Assembly: GCA_050290865.1 (NCBI GenBank)
Contig: JBNKIW010000012.1
Location: forward strand, 36,548 to 100,547
Source: JARRLC01 sp050290865
GTDB taxonomy: Bacteria > Pseudomonadota > Alphaproteobacteria > Rhizobiales > Rhodomicrobiaceae
DNA length: 64,000 nucleotides
Direction: 5' to 3'
The position numbers and the translations under genes are program-made. Below the pieces are notes generated by a model that worked only from the letters and a program-made list of their open reading frames with translations, ran no database searches and had not been told where the DNA came from. The number at the start of each line of letters is the position of its first letter. Position 1 is the stretch's first letter. Shown here piece after piece: positions 54,376-63,671 of the stretch.

Positions 54376-55956
54376 TCAATGGCCTGTCTGCAACTGGCCG
54401 CCGCTGCCGCCAGGTTTCACCAGGACTCGCCACACCGAGACGCGGTAGCCGTCCGGCTTCCAGTAATGGTTTCGCCAGGGGATCGAGATCGTGACGGATT
54501 TCGACAGCGCTGCCGCGGTGACCTCCGGCCGGAGGAACTGTCTGGCCGCCTTCTCGATCTTTTGTGAGCCATCCCACACATAGATGGTGTCGGCGGGGGC
54601 GTCACGCTTCACGGGCGGCGCATAGGGCTGCTGCCCGGCCAGTTCCGCCTGTGCCTCGGGGAAGAAGAGCTTCAGATTGCCTCCGAGTTCGAAGTCATAG
54701 ACGACGATCCGCCCGCGCGTGAAACCCGCCTTGCGGATGCCGTCCGCCAGCTCGGCATAGGGGATGCCCCAGCGGCAGATCTGGCAAACCGGTTCGAGAA
54801 CGTACATGTTCGCCAGCCGCGCGAAATAGGCGAAGATCGCCACCGACACCGCCATGATCACGAAGCGTCGGACCTCCCGAGCGCCGCGCGCGGCGTTGCG
54901 CGCCTGCGCCGTCAGCCAGATGGAAGTGATGAGGAACAACGGCATCAGGGCGTGTACGGGATAGCGGTTGATGCCCAGCGCAAGCCCCGCCGCGATCAAG
55001 ACCGCAATGTTCAAAAGCGTAAGATGCAGGATGAGCTGCTCGTAATCCGGCTCGGTGGTGCGGTTCGGCGTGATGCGCACCGTGCGGCGGATGTTGCCGA
55101 TCATCCGGGGGAATAGCAGCGGATAGATCATCAGCAGGGGCGACAGATACATGATTGGTTCGCTGAAGGCGCGGCGCACGCCGAGCAGCATGGCATACCA
55201 GTGTCCGCGGCGGTGATCGACCCATGCCGGCGTGATCGAGTCCAGCCCTCCGGGCATGCTCAGCAGCCAGACGAGATGCGGCCCGGCGATCAACGCGGCC
55301 ACGGCCGCCGCCACGGCCATGCGCCGGTTGAGGACCACGCGGCGAAGCGACGGTTGCAGGCACGCTGCCGCAATGAGCGCGCCGAGATAGACCCAGACCA
55401 TCGTCACCGTCAGCAGGGCGAACCCGGCCACCAGCCCGAAGACCGCGTAATCGGTGAGCCGCCGCCCGTCAGCCAGCCGCAGCACCGCCCAGAACAGCGC
55501 CGCAACCGCGCACATGGCGCCGACCGCGTGCGTGAAGCCCTCATGAAAGCGCCAGCTTATCTGGTAGATCAGCGCCAGGGCTTCGACCGACAGAAACGCC
55601 CACAGGCTGTCGCCCTTCATCACGCGGCGGGCGGCGAGGAAGATGAAGCCGCAGGTGGCCGTCAGTACACCGTATTTGAGCAGTTGGAAGCGCAGCGCGC
55701 CCGGACCGAAAAGCTGGCCGAGGCCCCAGAGCAGCCAGTCATACAGCGGCGGCTGGCCGGGCCGGTAGCCCAGGCTGAGCGTCTGCGCGAAGATGACGTC
55801 GAGCGGGTCGTCCTCGCCGAGATTGGCCGAGGCGATGAGCCGCGCGGCGATGTGGAACGCCGAGTACAGGAGAACCGCGAGGATGACGCCGCCCAGGCTG
55901 TAGAGCGTGCCGGTCTTCGTCCGCGTTTCCGTCAGGTTTGCCGTGCGCTCAAGCAC
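54376..55956 (-). CDS. PMT_2/GT39-family integral membrane glycosyltransferase
   Basis: A 526-residue GT-C protein with about eleven helices. The first periplasmic loop has the acidic pair ANLGEDDPLD and the block SLGYRPGQPPLYDWLLWGLGQLFGPG, typical of ArnT/PMT_2 enzymes that move a sugar from a polyprenyl carrier to an acceptor. The C-terminal 150 residues are soluble and presumably periplasmic. GTG start with GGGGGAACG upstream. It lies 22 bp before the DUF6460 gene's likely start region. The acceptor is unknown. Confidence 0.82.
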   Translation of the reverse strand: MLERTANLTETRTKTGTLYSLGGVILAVLLYSAFHIAARLIASANLGEDDPLDVIFAQTLSLGYRPGQPPLYDWLLWGLGQLFGPGALRFQLLKYGVLTATCGFIFLAARRVMKGDSLWAFLSVEALALIYQISWRFHEGFTHAVGAMCAVAALFWAVLRLADGRRLTDYAVFGLVAGFALLTVTMVWVYLGALIAAACLQPSLRRVVLNRRMAVAAAVAALIAGPHLVWLLSMPGGLDSITPAWVDHRRGHWYAMLLGVRRAFSEPIMYLSPLLMIYPLLFPRMIGNIRRTVRITPNRTTEPDYEQLILHLTLLNIAVLIAAGLALGINRYPVHALMPLFLITSIWLTAQARNAARGAREVRRFVIMAVSVAIFAYFARLANMYVLEPVCQICRWGIPYAELADGIRKAGFTRGRIVVYDFELGGNLKLFFPEAQAELAGQQPYAPPVKRDAPADTIYVWDGSQKIEKAARQFLRPEVTAAALSKSVTISIPWRNHYWKPDGYRVSVWRVLVKPGGSGGQLQTGH

Positions 55957-56101
55957 GAAATCGTTCCCCCGTGCCGTTCCGGCGTGTGCCGTCGCCAGAC
56001 GTTCCCCCGCATACGCCGCGCCGCGATGTTTCGCGCTTTACGCGGCATTGTTCAAGTCCGATTTTTCAGTGGTCCATGCCCCTGGTGGGGCCAGCCGGCG
56101 G

Positions 56102-57013
56102 CTATTGCCTGCGGGTGATGAGCATGCAGCTCACATTCTTCGTCTTCAGAAGCTCGCAGGTGGCCTGGCCTTCCGCCTTTTCATACGGTCCGGCAACTAT
56201 CTTGTAGAGCGTGCCGCCTTCCCTGGTCGGTACGATATAGACTTCCGGCGAGCGGCCGTTGAGATCGGCACCATAACGCTTCGCGATGCGGTTGACCTCG
56301 TGGATGGCGCTCCGTTCGCTCAGGAGCGCTGCGAACTGGATCGCGAAGGAGCCCGTCGGCTCGACGGAAGCCGCCTCGGTGGCCGGGCTCGTGGCGTTGG
56401 TAGCCAGACGCGTGGAACGAACCGACGTTCTTGCCGCAGTCGATGGACCGGCCGCCGGATGGCTGTTCGCCGTGGGGCGCTCCTGGTGAACCACGGCCAT
56501 GACGGGGCGCTGCGGCCGCTCTTGTTTTTTTGCAGGCTTTGATGAACCGAACAGGTTGGAGAAGAAGCCCGATCCCTCGCTGTTGCTCTCCCGCCGCGCT
56601 GTGGAACGGCCGCGCGATCCGGCTGCCGCCGCCCGCTTCTCGCCGGCCTGCGTGACGCCGAGACTGGCTTGAACGCGAAGACGGCCCTGTTCCGCCGCCT
56701 TTTTATCCGAGCCCGAAAGTCCCTGCATCCAGACCGCCTGATTGTAGTCCGCCAGCGCGAACGCCGTTCTGCCGAGCTTCTCGTTGGACTGCGCCCGCAT
56801 CAGGAGCGCCTTTGCGGCCAGATCCGTTGAAACCTTGTTGGAGGAGAGCGCCGCAGTGATGATCTCGACCGCCCGGACATAGGCGCCATTCTGCATCATC
56901 TTGCTGGCTTGAGTGAGGGCAGGCGTAATATCGCCGGCCCACACGACGCCTGTCGCCACGAAGACACACGCGAGCGCAAAAAGAAACATGCGGAGGGAAG
57001 GCAGCCTTGTCAT
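56102..57013 (-). CDS. Exported TPR-SPOR domain protein
   Basis: A 303-residue protein with a signal peptide (FLFALACVFVATGVVWA), a short helical repeat region (about 30-120, TPR-like: AKALLMRAQSNEKLGRTAFALADYNQAVWM), a long Ser/Arg/Pro-rich linker and a C-terminal SPOR domain (about 225-300, FAIQFAALLSERSAIHEVNRIAKRY ... YKIVAGPYEKAEGQATCELLK). SPOR domains bind denuded peptidoglycan at division sites. The first helix after export and the SPOR end suggest a cell-wall role. Confidence 0.83.
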   Translation of the reverse strand: MTRLPSLRMFLFALACVFVATGVVWAGDITPALTQASKMMQNGAYVRAVEIITAALSSNKVSTDLAAKALLMRAQSNEKLGRTAFALADYNQAVWMQGLSGSDKKAAEQGRLRVQASLGVTQAGEKRAAAAGSRGRSTARRESNSEGSGFFSNLFGSSKPAKKQERPQRPVMAVVHQERPTANSHPAAGPSTAARTSVRSTRLATNATSPATEAASVEPTGSFAIQFAALLSERSAIHEVNRIAKRYGADLNGRSPEVYIVPTREGGTLYKIVAGPYEKAEGQATCELLKTKNVSCMLITRRQ

Positions 57014-57047
57014 AACGCCGGCGCACTCTTTCCAAAAGACTAGGCGA

Positions 57048-57076
57048 ATTCCAACATTCTCCTGCTGTCAGGTCAA
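57048..57076 (-). promoter_or_regulatory. Predicted promoter of the SPOR protein gene
   Basis: On the minus strand: TTGACC (57076-57071), 17-base spacer, TGGAAT (57053-57048), about 35 bases before the ATG. The inverted repeat TTCGAC-N8-GTCGAA (57086-57105) lies ten bases upstream of the -35 box and may be an operator. Confidence 0.4.
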
Positions 57077-57149
57077 GCACGGGAATTCGACAATATGGTG
57101 TCGAAGGCCATTTTTTTACGTTTATCTCCAGCGGATGCCCGTTCGAATG

Positions 57150-58970
57150 CTATTCGACCGTCACCGATTTCGCCAGATTGCGCGGTTGATCGACGTCCGT
57201 CCCCATGAGCACCGCCGTGTGGTAAGCGAGAAGCTGCACGGGGAGCGCATAGAGGATCGGTGTGACAAAAGGATGCGCCTCCGGCAGTCTGATGTCCGCC
57301 GTCATCTCCGTGCCCGGCGATCCCGCGTTCTCGCTGCTGATGAGAATGATTTGTCCGCCGCGCGCGGCCACCTCCTGCATGTTGGAGACGGTCTTTTCAT
57401 AGAGCTGGTCGTGCGGCGCCACGACGATCACGGGCACGGTCTCGTCGATCAGGGCGATGGGGCCGTGCTTCAGTTCGCCCGCGGCGTAGCCCTCGGCGTG
57501 AATGTAGGAGATTTCCTTGAGCTTCAGCGCGCCCTCCAGCGCGATCGGAAAGTGAACGCCGCGTCCGAGATAGAGCACGTCGGTGGCATGCGACAGCATA
57601 TGCGCGAGGTTGACGAACTGCTCTTCGCTCCGCAGAACGCCGTTCATCAGGCGCGGAACCTGGACGAGCGCTCCCACCATCTCCGCTTCCTGCGCAGCCG
57701 TGAGCGCGCCGCGCGCGCGTCCCACCGCAATGGCCAGACAGGCCAGCACCGCAAGCTGGCAGGTGAAAGCCTTGGTCGAGGCGACTCCGATCTCCGGACC
57801 GGCCAGGGTCGGCAGCACGGTGTCGGATTCCCGTGCGATCGTCGAATGCGGCACGTTGACGATGGAAACCACGTGTTGGCCATGCTCACGGCAATAGCGC
57901 AGACCAGCGAGCGTGTCGGCCGTCTCACCCGACTGCGAGATGAACAGCGCCAGCCCGTTCTCGGGGAGCGGAGCCTCGCGATAGCGGAACTCGGAGGCGA
58001 CGTCGATCTCGACGGGAAGGCGGGCGTAATGCTCGAACCAGTATTTCGCGACCAGCCCCGCGTAGAAGGCGGTGCCACACGCCGAGATGGTCAGGCGCTG
58101 CAGCCGGGTGAAGTCCACATCCATGGCAGGCAGCACGATGCGCTGGTCGCCGAAATGGACGTAGTGACCGAGCGTGCGGCTGATGACGTCGGGCTGTTCA
58201 TGGATTTCCTTGGCCATGAAATGGCGGTGGCTGCCCTTGTCCACCAGGAGCGCCGAGGCTTGTATGCGCTGGACCGGGCGCGCGACCTGCCCCCCGCTTT
58301 CGTTGCGGATGACGGCTCCGGCGCGCGTCAGCACCGCCCAGTCGCCCTCTTCCAGATAGGTCACGCTTTCGGTGAAGGGCGCGAGCGCCAGAGCGTCCGA
58401 GCCGAGATACATCTCTCCCTTGCCAAAGCCGACCGCCAGCGGGCTGCCGCGCCGCGCGCCGATGAGCAGATCGTCATGGCCCGCAAACAGGATGGCCAGC
58501 GCGAAGGCGCCTTTGAGCTGACGGAGGGTTTCCGCGACTGCCGTCTCGGGGTCGGCGCCGCGGGCGAGCGCTTCGGTGAGGAGTTTGGGGACGATCTCCG
58601 AATCCGTGTCGGACTCGAAGGTTACGCCGCGTTCCTGGAGTCCGGCGCGCAGCTCATGGAAGTTCTCGATGATGCCGTTGTGAACCACGGCGACGCGGTC
58701 GGTGGCGTGGGGATGGGCATTGCGCTCGTTCGGTTCGCCATGCGTGGCCCAGCGCGTGTGACCGATGCCGCTGGTGCCGGAGAGCGGCGCCTCGGCCAAT
58801 CGCTTTTCCAGGTTGCGCAGCTTGCCTTGCGCGCGGCGCCGAACGATCCGGCCGTCTTCCAGCGTGGCGATGCCTGCCGAATCATAGCCGCGATATTCGA
58901 GCCGCTTCAGCGCATCGACGAGCGCCTCCGCCACGGGCTCTTTGCCCAGGATGCCGATGATTCCGCACAT
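57150..58970 (-). CDS. glmS: Glutamine-fructose-6-phosphate aminotransferase
   Basis: A 606-residue enzyme making glucosamine-6-phosphate for peptidoglycan and lipid A. Cys2 of the N-terminal MCGIIGILG is the glutaminase nucleophile; GHTRWATHGEP and the SIS domains (ISQSGETADTLAGLRYCREHG, SEFRYREAPLPENG, LGRGVHFPIALEGALKLKEISYIHAE) follow. The C-terminus DQPRNLAKSVTVE is standard. No glmS ribozyme is expected or seen. glmU, often upstream in alphaproteobacteria, is not present. Confidence 0.97.
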   Translation of the reverse strand: MCGIIGILGKEPVAEALVDALKRLEYRGYDSAGIATLEDGRIVRRRAQGKLRNLEKRLAEAPLSGTSGIGHTRWATHGEPNERNAHPHATDRVAVVHNGIIENFHELRAGLQERGVTFESDTDSEIVPKLLTEALARGADPETAVAETLRQLKGAFALAILFAGHDDLLIGARRGSPLAVGFGKGEMYLGSDALALAPFTESVTYLEEGDWAVLTRAGAVIRNESGGQVARPVQRIQASALLVDKGSHRHFMAKEIHEQPDVISRTLGHYVHFGDQRIVLPAMDVDFTRLQRLTISACGTAFYAGLVAKYWFEHYARLPVEIDVASEFRYREAPLPENGLALFISQSGETADTLAGLRYCREHGQHVVSIVNVPHSTIARESDTVLPTLAGPEIGVASTKAFTCQLAVLACLAIAVGRARGALTAAQEAEMVGALVQVPRLMNGVLRSEEQFVNLAHMLSHATDVLYLGRGVHFPIALEGALKLKEISYIHAEGYAAGELKHGPIALIDETVPVIVVAPHDQLYEKTVSNMQEVAARGGQIILISSENAGSPGTEMTADIRLPEAHPFVTPILYALPVQLLAYHTAVLMGTDVDQPRNLAKSVTVE

Positions 58971-59304
58971 ATCGCCCCACTTCCCTTAGCCCGGAACGCC
59001 GCTCCGGTCCTGCGTCGCACAGCCCAGAATTAGGCCCGGCACGATGCGATGCCAAATCAAAGCGAATTACAGACTGTTGCAGTGCCGCAATGCCGCGCGT
59101 AACCCTGCCGCCGAAAATTTTGCGCATTTATGAACGAATGTGTAAAAAACCTTGAAACAGGGGATCGCCACGGTCAGCTTTTGATTTTTGCAGCGCAATG
59201 CCTTCCGATCTGGCATAAGTGCGCCGCAACAAGGAACTGGGAACCTGGAAGCGGCAGCCGCCGTCAACTTAAGAAGGCAGTGTTTCCCGGTCTGCAGGTA
59301 CCGC
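58971..59304. other. 334-bp divergent intergenic region glmS / DUF2062
   Basis: No gene supported. An AT-rich part (about 59095-59200, with runs of T and A) should hold promoters for glmS and for the pdxJ-era operon. I could not pick a convincing -35/-10 pair on either strand. Confidence 0.35.
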
Positions 59305-59895
59305 ATGCTGTTCAGACGCCGAAGGGCACCCACTCTGTCCGAACGTATCCGTGTGTCGCTTTGGCCGCGGCGCAACTGGCGTCGTTCCGTGCGATATATT
59401 CTGCTGCGGATCAAACGCTTGCCGTTTTCCTCGCATCGGATCGCGCTTGGCTGCGCGGTGGGCATCTTTGCCATCTTTCCCCCCTTTCTCGGTGCGCAGC
59501 TCATCATGTGCGCCGCGTTCGCCTGGATGCTGCGTGCCAGCGTCCTGGCCGCGTTCCTGGCGTCCTTCGCGGGCAATCCGCTGACTTACCCTTTGATCTG
59601 GTTTTCCACCTACCGTGTCGGCCAGGTCATGCTCGCCGATACCGGCAGCTTTCGCCTCGCGGAATTGCAGAACAGGGCAACGTCGCTCGGCGAAGCGTTC
59701 CAGGAAGCCTCGCCGCGTGCGGTTGTCTTTGCGCTGGAGGCATTATGGCCTATCCTTAAGCCGATGGTGGTCGGTTCGCTGCCGCTTGGCGGCATCGCCG
59801 CGGTGATGACGTATGCCGGGGTCTGGTGGCTGATCAGCATTTCCCGCGCGGCGCGGCAGCGGCTCCGGCTGAGCACCGCTCCGCTTTCAGCGTGA
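59305..59895 (+). CDS. DUF2062 membrane protein
   Basis: A 196-residue protein with three to four membrane helices. The core GCAVGIFAIFPPFLGAQLIMCAAFAWMLR and FAGNPLTYPLIWFSTYRVGQ is the DUF2062 signature. The N-terminus is strongly basic (FRRRRAP). It heads the pdxJ-acpS-lepB-rnc-era operon, 18 bp from pdxJ. Function unknown. The ATG at 59305 is the only good start, with a weak ribosome site. Confidence 0.87.
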   Translation: MLFRRRRAPTLSERIRVSLWPRRNWRRSVRYILLRIKRLPFSSHRIALGCAVGIFAIFPPFLGAQLIMCAAFAWMLRASVLAAFLASFAGNPLTYPLIWFSTYRVGQVMLADTGSFRLAELQNRATSLGEAFQEASPRAVVFALEALWPILKPMVVGSLPLGGIAAVMTYAGVWWLISISRAARQRLRLSTAPLSA

Positions 59896-59913
59896 GGTTT
59901 GAGACACGTCGTC

Positions 59914-60678
59914 ATGCGTCCTTTGCGTCTTGGTGTGAATATCGACCATGTGGCCACGATCCGGAATGCCCGCGGTGGCAGGCATCCTGATCCTCTGCGT
60001 GCCGCCGAACTGGCGGTCGACGCCGGGGCCGACGGCATCACGGCGCATCTGCGCGAGGACCGGCGTCATATCTCGGATGACGATATCGCCCGGCTCAAGA
60101 TGCGGCTGACACGGCCGCTGAACCTGGAAATGGCCGTGACCGCCGAGATGCTGGCCATTGCGCTGCAGCACCGCCCGCATGCCTGCTGCCTCGTCCCCGA
60201 GCGGCGCCAGGAGCTGACCACTGAGGGCGGGCTGGACGTGGTCCGGCAGCACAACAGCATGTGCGAATACGTTGCCAGGCTGCGGGACGGCGGTATCCGC
60301 GTTTCGCTGTTCATCGACCCGGACCCGGCGCAGATCGAAGCCGCGCGCGATGTGGGGGGCGATGTCGTGGAATTGCACACCGGCGCCTATTGCGAAGCCG
60401 CGCTGGATGGCGATGACGCGCGCCGGAAGGCGGAACTCCGGCGCCTCGTCGACGGCGCGTCGCTGGCGGACGGTTTCGGCCTCGAAGTGCACGCCGGACA
60501 TGGCCTGACTTTCGAGACAGTGGGGCCGGTTGCGGAAATTCCGCAGATCGTGGAACTCAACATCGGCCATTTTCTGGTTGGTGAGGCGATCTTCTCTGGC
60601 CTGCATTCCGCGGTGAGCCGTATGAAATCGCTCATGGAGCGTGCCCGGACGGCCGCGGCGGGGATCCGGAGCGCGTGA
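59914..60678 (+). CDS. pdxJ: Pyridoxine 5'-phosphate synthase
   Basis: A 254-residue TIM-barrel enzyme that condenses 1-deoxyxylulose 5-phosphate and aminoacetone phosphate in vitamin B6 synthesis. The N-terminus LRLGVNIDHVATIRNARGG, DGITAHLREDRRHI and the C-terminal LEVHAGHGLTFETV and ELNIGHFLVGEAIFSGL are diagnostic. The ATG at 59914 precedes the conserved block; a TTG at 59899 is in frame. Confidence 0.96.
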   Translation: MRPLRLGVNIDHVATIRNARGGRHPDPLRAAELAVDAGADGITAHLREDRRHISDDDIARLKMRLTRPLNLEMAVTAEMLAIALQHRPHACCLVPERRQELTTEGGLDVVRQHNSMCEYVARLRDGGIRVSLFIDPDPAQIEAARDVGGDVVELHTGAYCEAALDGDDARRKAELRRLVDGASLADGFGLEVHAGHGLTFETVGPVAEIPQIVELNIGHFLVGEAIFSGLHSAVSRMKSLMERARTAAAGIRSA

Positions 60679-60680
60679 CC

Positions 60681-61079
60681 ATGATCCTGGGGCTTGGCAA
60701 CGATACTGTGGACATCCGGCGCATCGAGCGCTCGATCGAGCGCTATGGCGAGCGCTTCCTCAACCGTATCTTTACCGAGATGGAAAGGGCGAAGTCCGAC
60801 CGGCGCAGGGCGCGCGCTGCTTCTTACGCCAAGCGATTCGCCGCTAAGGAAGCCTGCTCCAAGGCTTTGGGCACCGGCATGAGCATGGGCGTCTTCTTCC
60901 ACGACATGGGCGTCGAGAACGAACCGTCCGGCCGGCCCGTTCTGCGCCTGACCGGTGGTGCCGCGGCGAGGCTCGCCGAATTGACACCGCAAGCGCACCG
61001 GGCGGAGATTCATCTCTCCATCACCGACGATTTTCCCTTGGCGCAAGCTATTGTGATCATTTCGGCCGTCCCTGAATAG
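60681..61079 (+). CDS. acpS: Holo-[acyl-carrier-protein] synthase
   Basis: A 132-residue phosphopantetheinyl transferase. Magnesium ligands are Asp8 (LGLGNDTVDIRRIE) and Glu57 (RFAAKEACSKALGTG). The ATG at 60681 has GGAG nine bases upstream; a GTG at 60675 overlapping the pdxJ stop is a less likely start. Short spacing implies co-transcription. Confidence 0.94.
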   Translation: MILGLGNDTVDIRRIERSIERYGERFLNRIFTEMERAKSDRRRARAASYAKRFAAKEACSKALGTGMSMGVFFHDMGVENEPSGRPVLRLTGGAAARLAELTPQAHRAEIHLSITDDFPLAQAIVIISAVPE

Positions 61080-61202
61080 TGCCGCAATGTCGTTTTTAGT
61101 TTGCACACCTTTCCGGGTAAGCCTATTTGACGTCGTGAGTTGATGAATGCCGCCCGGGATCGGGGATGTCGGAGCGAGCCTGACAGAGTTAAGGACGAAG
61201 CT

Positions 61203-61973
61203 ATGAGCAGCGAGGCGAACGCGAAAACAAAGACGAAGGAGAGCGGGGGCCTCAAGGACTCGCTGCGCGTCATCGTTCACGCGCTGATTCTGGCGGTCTT
61301 CGTCCGCGTGTTTCTGTACCAGCCCTTCAACATTCCCTCGGGGTCGATGATCCCGACGCTTCTCATCGGCGACTTCCTGTTCGTCTCGAAGTTCAGCTAC
61401 GGTTACAGTAAATATTCCTTCCCCTGGAGCCCCAACCTGTTCAGCGGGCGCGTCCTGGCATCCGATCCCAAGCGTGGCGATGTGGTTGTTTTCAAGCTGC
61501 CGCGCGACAATTCGACGGACTACATCAAGCGTCTGATCGGTCTGCCGGGCGACAAGATCCAGATGATCGACGGCATATTGCATATCAACGGCAAGCCCGT
61601 GAAGCGCCGCCGCATCGAGGATTTCGTGATGACCGGGGGGGCGGGCCGTGAGAAGCGCGTGCCCCGCTATGTCGAGACGCTGCCCAACGGCGTGAGTTAT
61701 CAGACGCTCGATCTGGTGCAGGGTTCGAGAGCGGATACGACTGAAGTCTTCACGGTTCCGCCGGGGCACTATTTCATGATGGGCGACAATCGCGACAATT
61801 CGACCGACAGCCGTTTCATGGGATATGGCGGCGTCGGGTTCGTCCCCGCGGAAAACCTGATCGGCCGCGCCGTTATCCTCTTCTTCTCGATCGACGAATC
61901 GGCGACCCTGTTCGAATTCTGGCGCTGGCCGTTTGAAATCCGGTACAGCCGCCTCATCAACCTCATACACTAA
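61203..61973 (+). CDS. lepB: Signal peptidase I
   Basis: A 256-residue membrane peptidase that cleaves signal peptides. Ser48 (NIPSGSMIPTLL) and Lys109 (DYIKRLIGLPGD) form the catalytic dyad, and GHYFMMGDNRDNSTDSR is the conserved box E. One membrane helix (VIVHALILAVFVRVFLY) lies before Ser48. AAGGACGAAG precedes the ATG at 61203. Confidence 0.97.
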   Translation: MSSEANAKTKTKESGGLKDSLRVIVHALILAVFVRVFLYQPFNIPSGSMIPTLLIGDFLFVSKFSYGYSKYSFPWSPNLFSGRVLASDPKRGDVVVFKLPRDNSTDYIKRLIGLPGDKIQMIDGILHINGKPVKRRRIEDFVMTGGAGREKRVPRYVETLPNGVSYQTLDLVQGSRADTTEVFTVPPGHYFMMGDNRDNSTDSRFMGYGGVGFVPAENLIGRAVILFFSIDESATLFEFWRWPFEIRYSRLINLIH

Positions 61974-61978
61974 CGCAC

Positions 61979-62683
61979 GTGCCGCGCCAGAGCCTGAAAA
62001 CACTGCAGGACCGTATCGGCTATCACTTCGGCAGCGCCAGGTTGCTGAAAGAGGCGTTGACGCATGCCAGTGCCGCGTATGGCCAGCAGAACGTCGTGGA
62101 TTACGAACGGCTGGAGTTTCTGGGCGATCGCGTGCTCGGGCTGGCCATCGCCGAGCATCTGTACCGGGTTTTTCCCGATGCGCCCGAAGGCGATCTGGCG
62201 CGGCGCTTCAACAATCTGGTGCGCAAGGAAGCCTGCGCGGCGGTCGCGGAGGAACTCGACCTCGGCATGTTCCTCATCCTTGGTGACAGCGAGGCGGTTG
62301 CGGGCGGACGGCGCAAGCGAACCATTCTCGCCGATGTCTGCGAGGCGCTGCTGGGGGCGATCTATCTCGATGGCGGCTGGGAACCGGCGCGGCGATTCGT
62401 CGAGGCGCATTGGGCGCCGCGTGTGGCGAGCGCGGGCGCCGTGCCGGTCGATGCCAAGACGGCGCTTCAGGAATGGGTGCAGGGTCAGGGCAGGACGAAG
62501 CTGCCGCGCTATGTGCTGGTGGGGAATACCGGACCGGATCATGCGCCGAGCTTCGTTTATGAGGTGCGCGTGGATGGACTGGAGCCCGCGAGTGGTACCG
62601 GCCCGTCACGGCGTGCGGCGGAACAGGCGGCAGCGGCGGCGCTGCTGACGCGCGAAGGCGTATGGAAGGCGGCGGATGACTGA
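61979..62683 (+). CDS. rnc: Ribonuclease III
   Basis: A 234-residue double-stranded RNA endonuclease. The catalytic motif YERLEFLGDRVLGLAIAE (residues 42-59) and the second acidic cluster LADVCEALLGAIYLDGG are present, followed by a C-terminal dsRNA-binding domain (KTALQEWVQGQGRTKLPRYVL). GTG start, five bases after lepB. The stop overlaps the era start by eight bases. Confidence 0.96.
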   Translation: MPRQSLKTLQDRIGYHFGSARLLKEALTHASAAYGQQNVVDYERLEFLGDRVLGLAIAEHLYRVFPDAPEGDLARRFNNLVRKEACAAVAEELDLGMFLILGDSEAVAGGRRKRTILADVCEALLGAIYLDGGWEPARRFVEAHWAPRVASAGAVPVDAKTALQEWVQGQGRTKLPRYVLVGNTGPDHAPSFVYEVRVDGLEPASGTGPSRRAAEQAAAAALLTREGVWKAADD

Positions 62684-63590
62684 CACCCCGGTATTGGAGA
62701 CCTGCTGTGGCTTCGTCGGCATCATCGGCGCGCCGAACGCGGGCAAATCCACGCTGACCAACGCGCTCGTCGGCATCAAGGTCTCGATCGTCTCGCACAA
62801 GGTGCAAACCACGCGCACCCAGATCCGCGGCATCGCCATGCACGGTGCGAGCCAGGTCATTCTCGTGGATACGCCAGGCATTTTCCGCCCCAAGCGGCGG
62901 CTCGACCGGGCCATGGTCGAAGCGGCCTGGGGCGGAGCGCGCGAGGCCGATGCGGTCGTGGTGCTTGTCGATGCGGCGAAGGGGCTCGATGACGAGGCGG
63001 CGGCGCTGATCAAAGCTTCGTGCGATCTCAAGGCGCCTTGCGTGCTGGCGCTGAACAAGATCGATCGCACACCCAAGCCGAAACTCCTGGCGCTGGCGGC
63101 CGAGGCGGCGACTGTCCGCCCGTTTGAGCGCGTGTTCATGATTTCCGCTGCGAATGGCGAGGGCGTGGAGGATTTGAAGACGTGGCTCTCGGAAACCGTG
63201 CCGCCGGGGCCGTGGCTCTACCCCGCTGACCAGATTACCGACGCGCCCCAGCGTCATTGGGCGGCGGAAGTGACGCGCGAAAAGCTGTTCGAGCGCCTCC
63301 ACGACGAACTGCCCTACGCCTCCACGGTGGAGACCACCGGCTGGAAGACGATGAAGGATGGCAGCACGCGCATCGAGCAGACGGTTTACGTCGAGCGCGA
63401 CGGCCAGAAGAAGATCGTGCTTGGCGCGGGCGGCGCGACCATCAAGGCGATTTCCATGGCTGCGCGCGAGGAGCTGGCCGAGGCGCTGGGCGGCAGGGTG
63501 CACCTGTTCCTGTTCGTCAAGGTTCGCGAGCGCTGGGGCGAGGACCCCGAGCGCTTCCGCGAGATGCGGCTCGAGTTTCCGAAAGAGTAG
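62676..63590 (+). CDS. era: GTPase Era
   Basis: A 304-residue GTPase for 16S rRNA maturation. G1 is GAPNAGKST (residues 19-26 region), G2 lies in VQTTRTQIRG, G3 is DTPGIF, G4 is NKID and G5 has SA in MISAANGEG. The C-terminal KH domain has the GxxG-like loop in KKIVLGAGGATIKAIS. The stop codon lies within the left arm of a large inverted repeat. Confidence 0.97.
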   Translation: MTDTPVLETCCGFVGIIGAPNAGKSTLTNALVGIKVSIVSHKVQTTRTQIRGIAMHGASQVILVDTPGIFRPKRRLDRAMVEAAWGGAREADAVVVLVDAAKGLDDEAAALIKASCDLKAPCVLALNKIDRTPKPKLLALAAEAATVRPFERVFMISAANGEGVEDLKTWLSETVPPGPWLYPADQITDAPQRHWAAEVTREKLFERLHDELPYASTVETTGWKTMKDGSTRIEQTVYVERDGQKKIVLGAGGATIKAISMAAREELAEALGGRVHLFLFVKVRERWGEDPERFREMRLEFPKE

Positions 63591-63660
63591 TACAGCCCGC
63601 GAGCCAAGTTCGCACACCATTCGCCGCGCGCGCTCATGCGAACTCGCCTCGGGCTGTACT
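63589..63660 (+). terminator. Long inverted repeat at the era 3' end
   Basis: A 72-bp imperfect inverted repeat. AGTACAGCCCG (63589-63599) pairs perfectly with CGGGCTGTACT (63650-63660); after a 2-base bulge a further 13 positions pair with two mismatches. The loop is about 22 bases. The left end overlaps the era stop. It may terminate the pdxJ-era operon, or be a small mobile-element remnant; there is no T-run after it. Confidence 0.45.
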
Positions 63661-63671
63661 AGTGGCCCGAT

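Noticed and set aside
57150..58970. A glmS ribozyme or small-RNA site was looked for around glmS
   Set aside because: The upstream region shows no ribozyme-like core, and the element belongs to Gram-positive bacteria.
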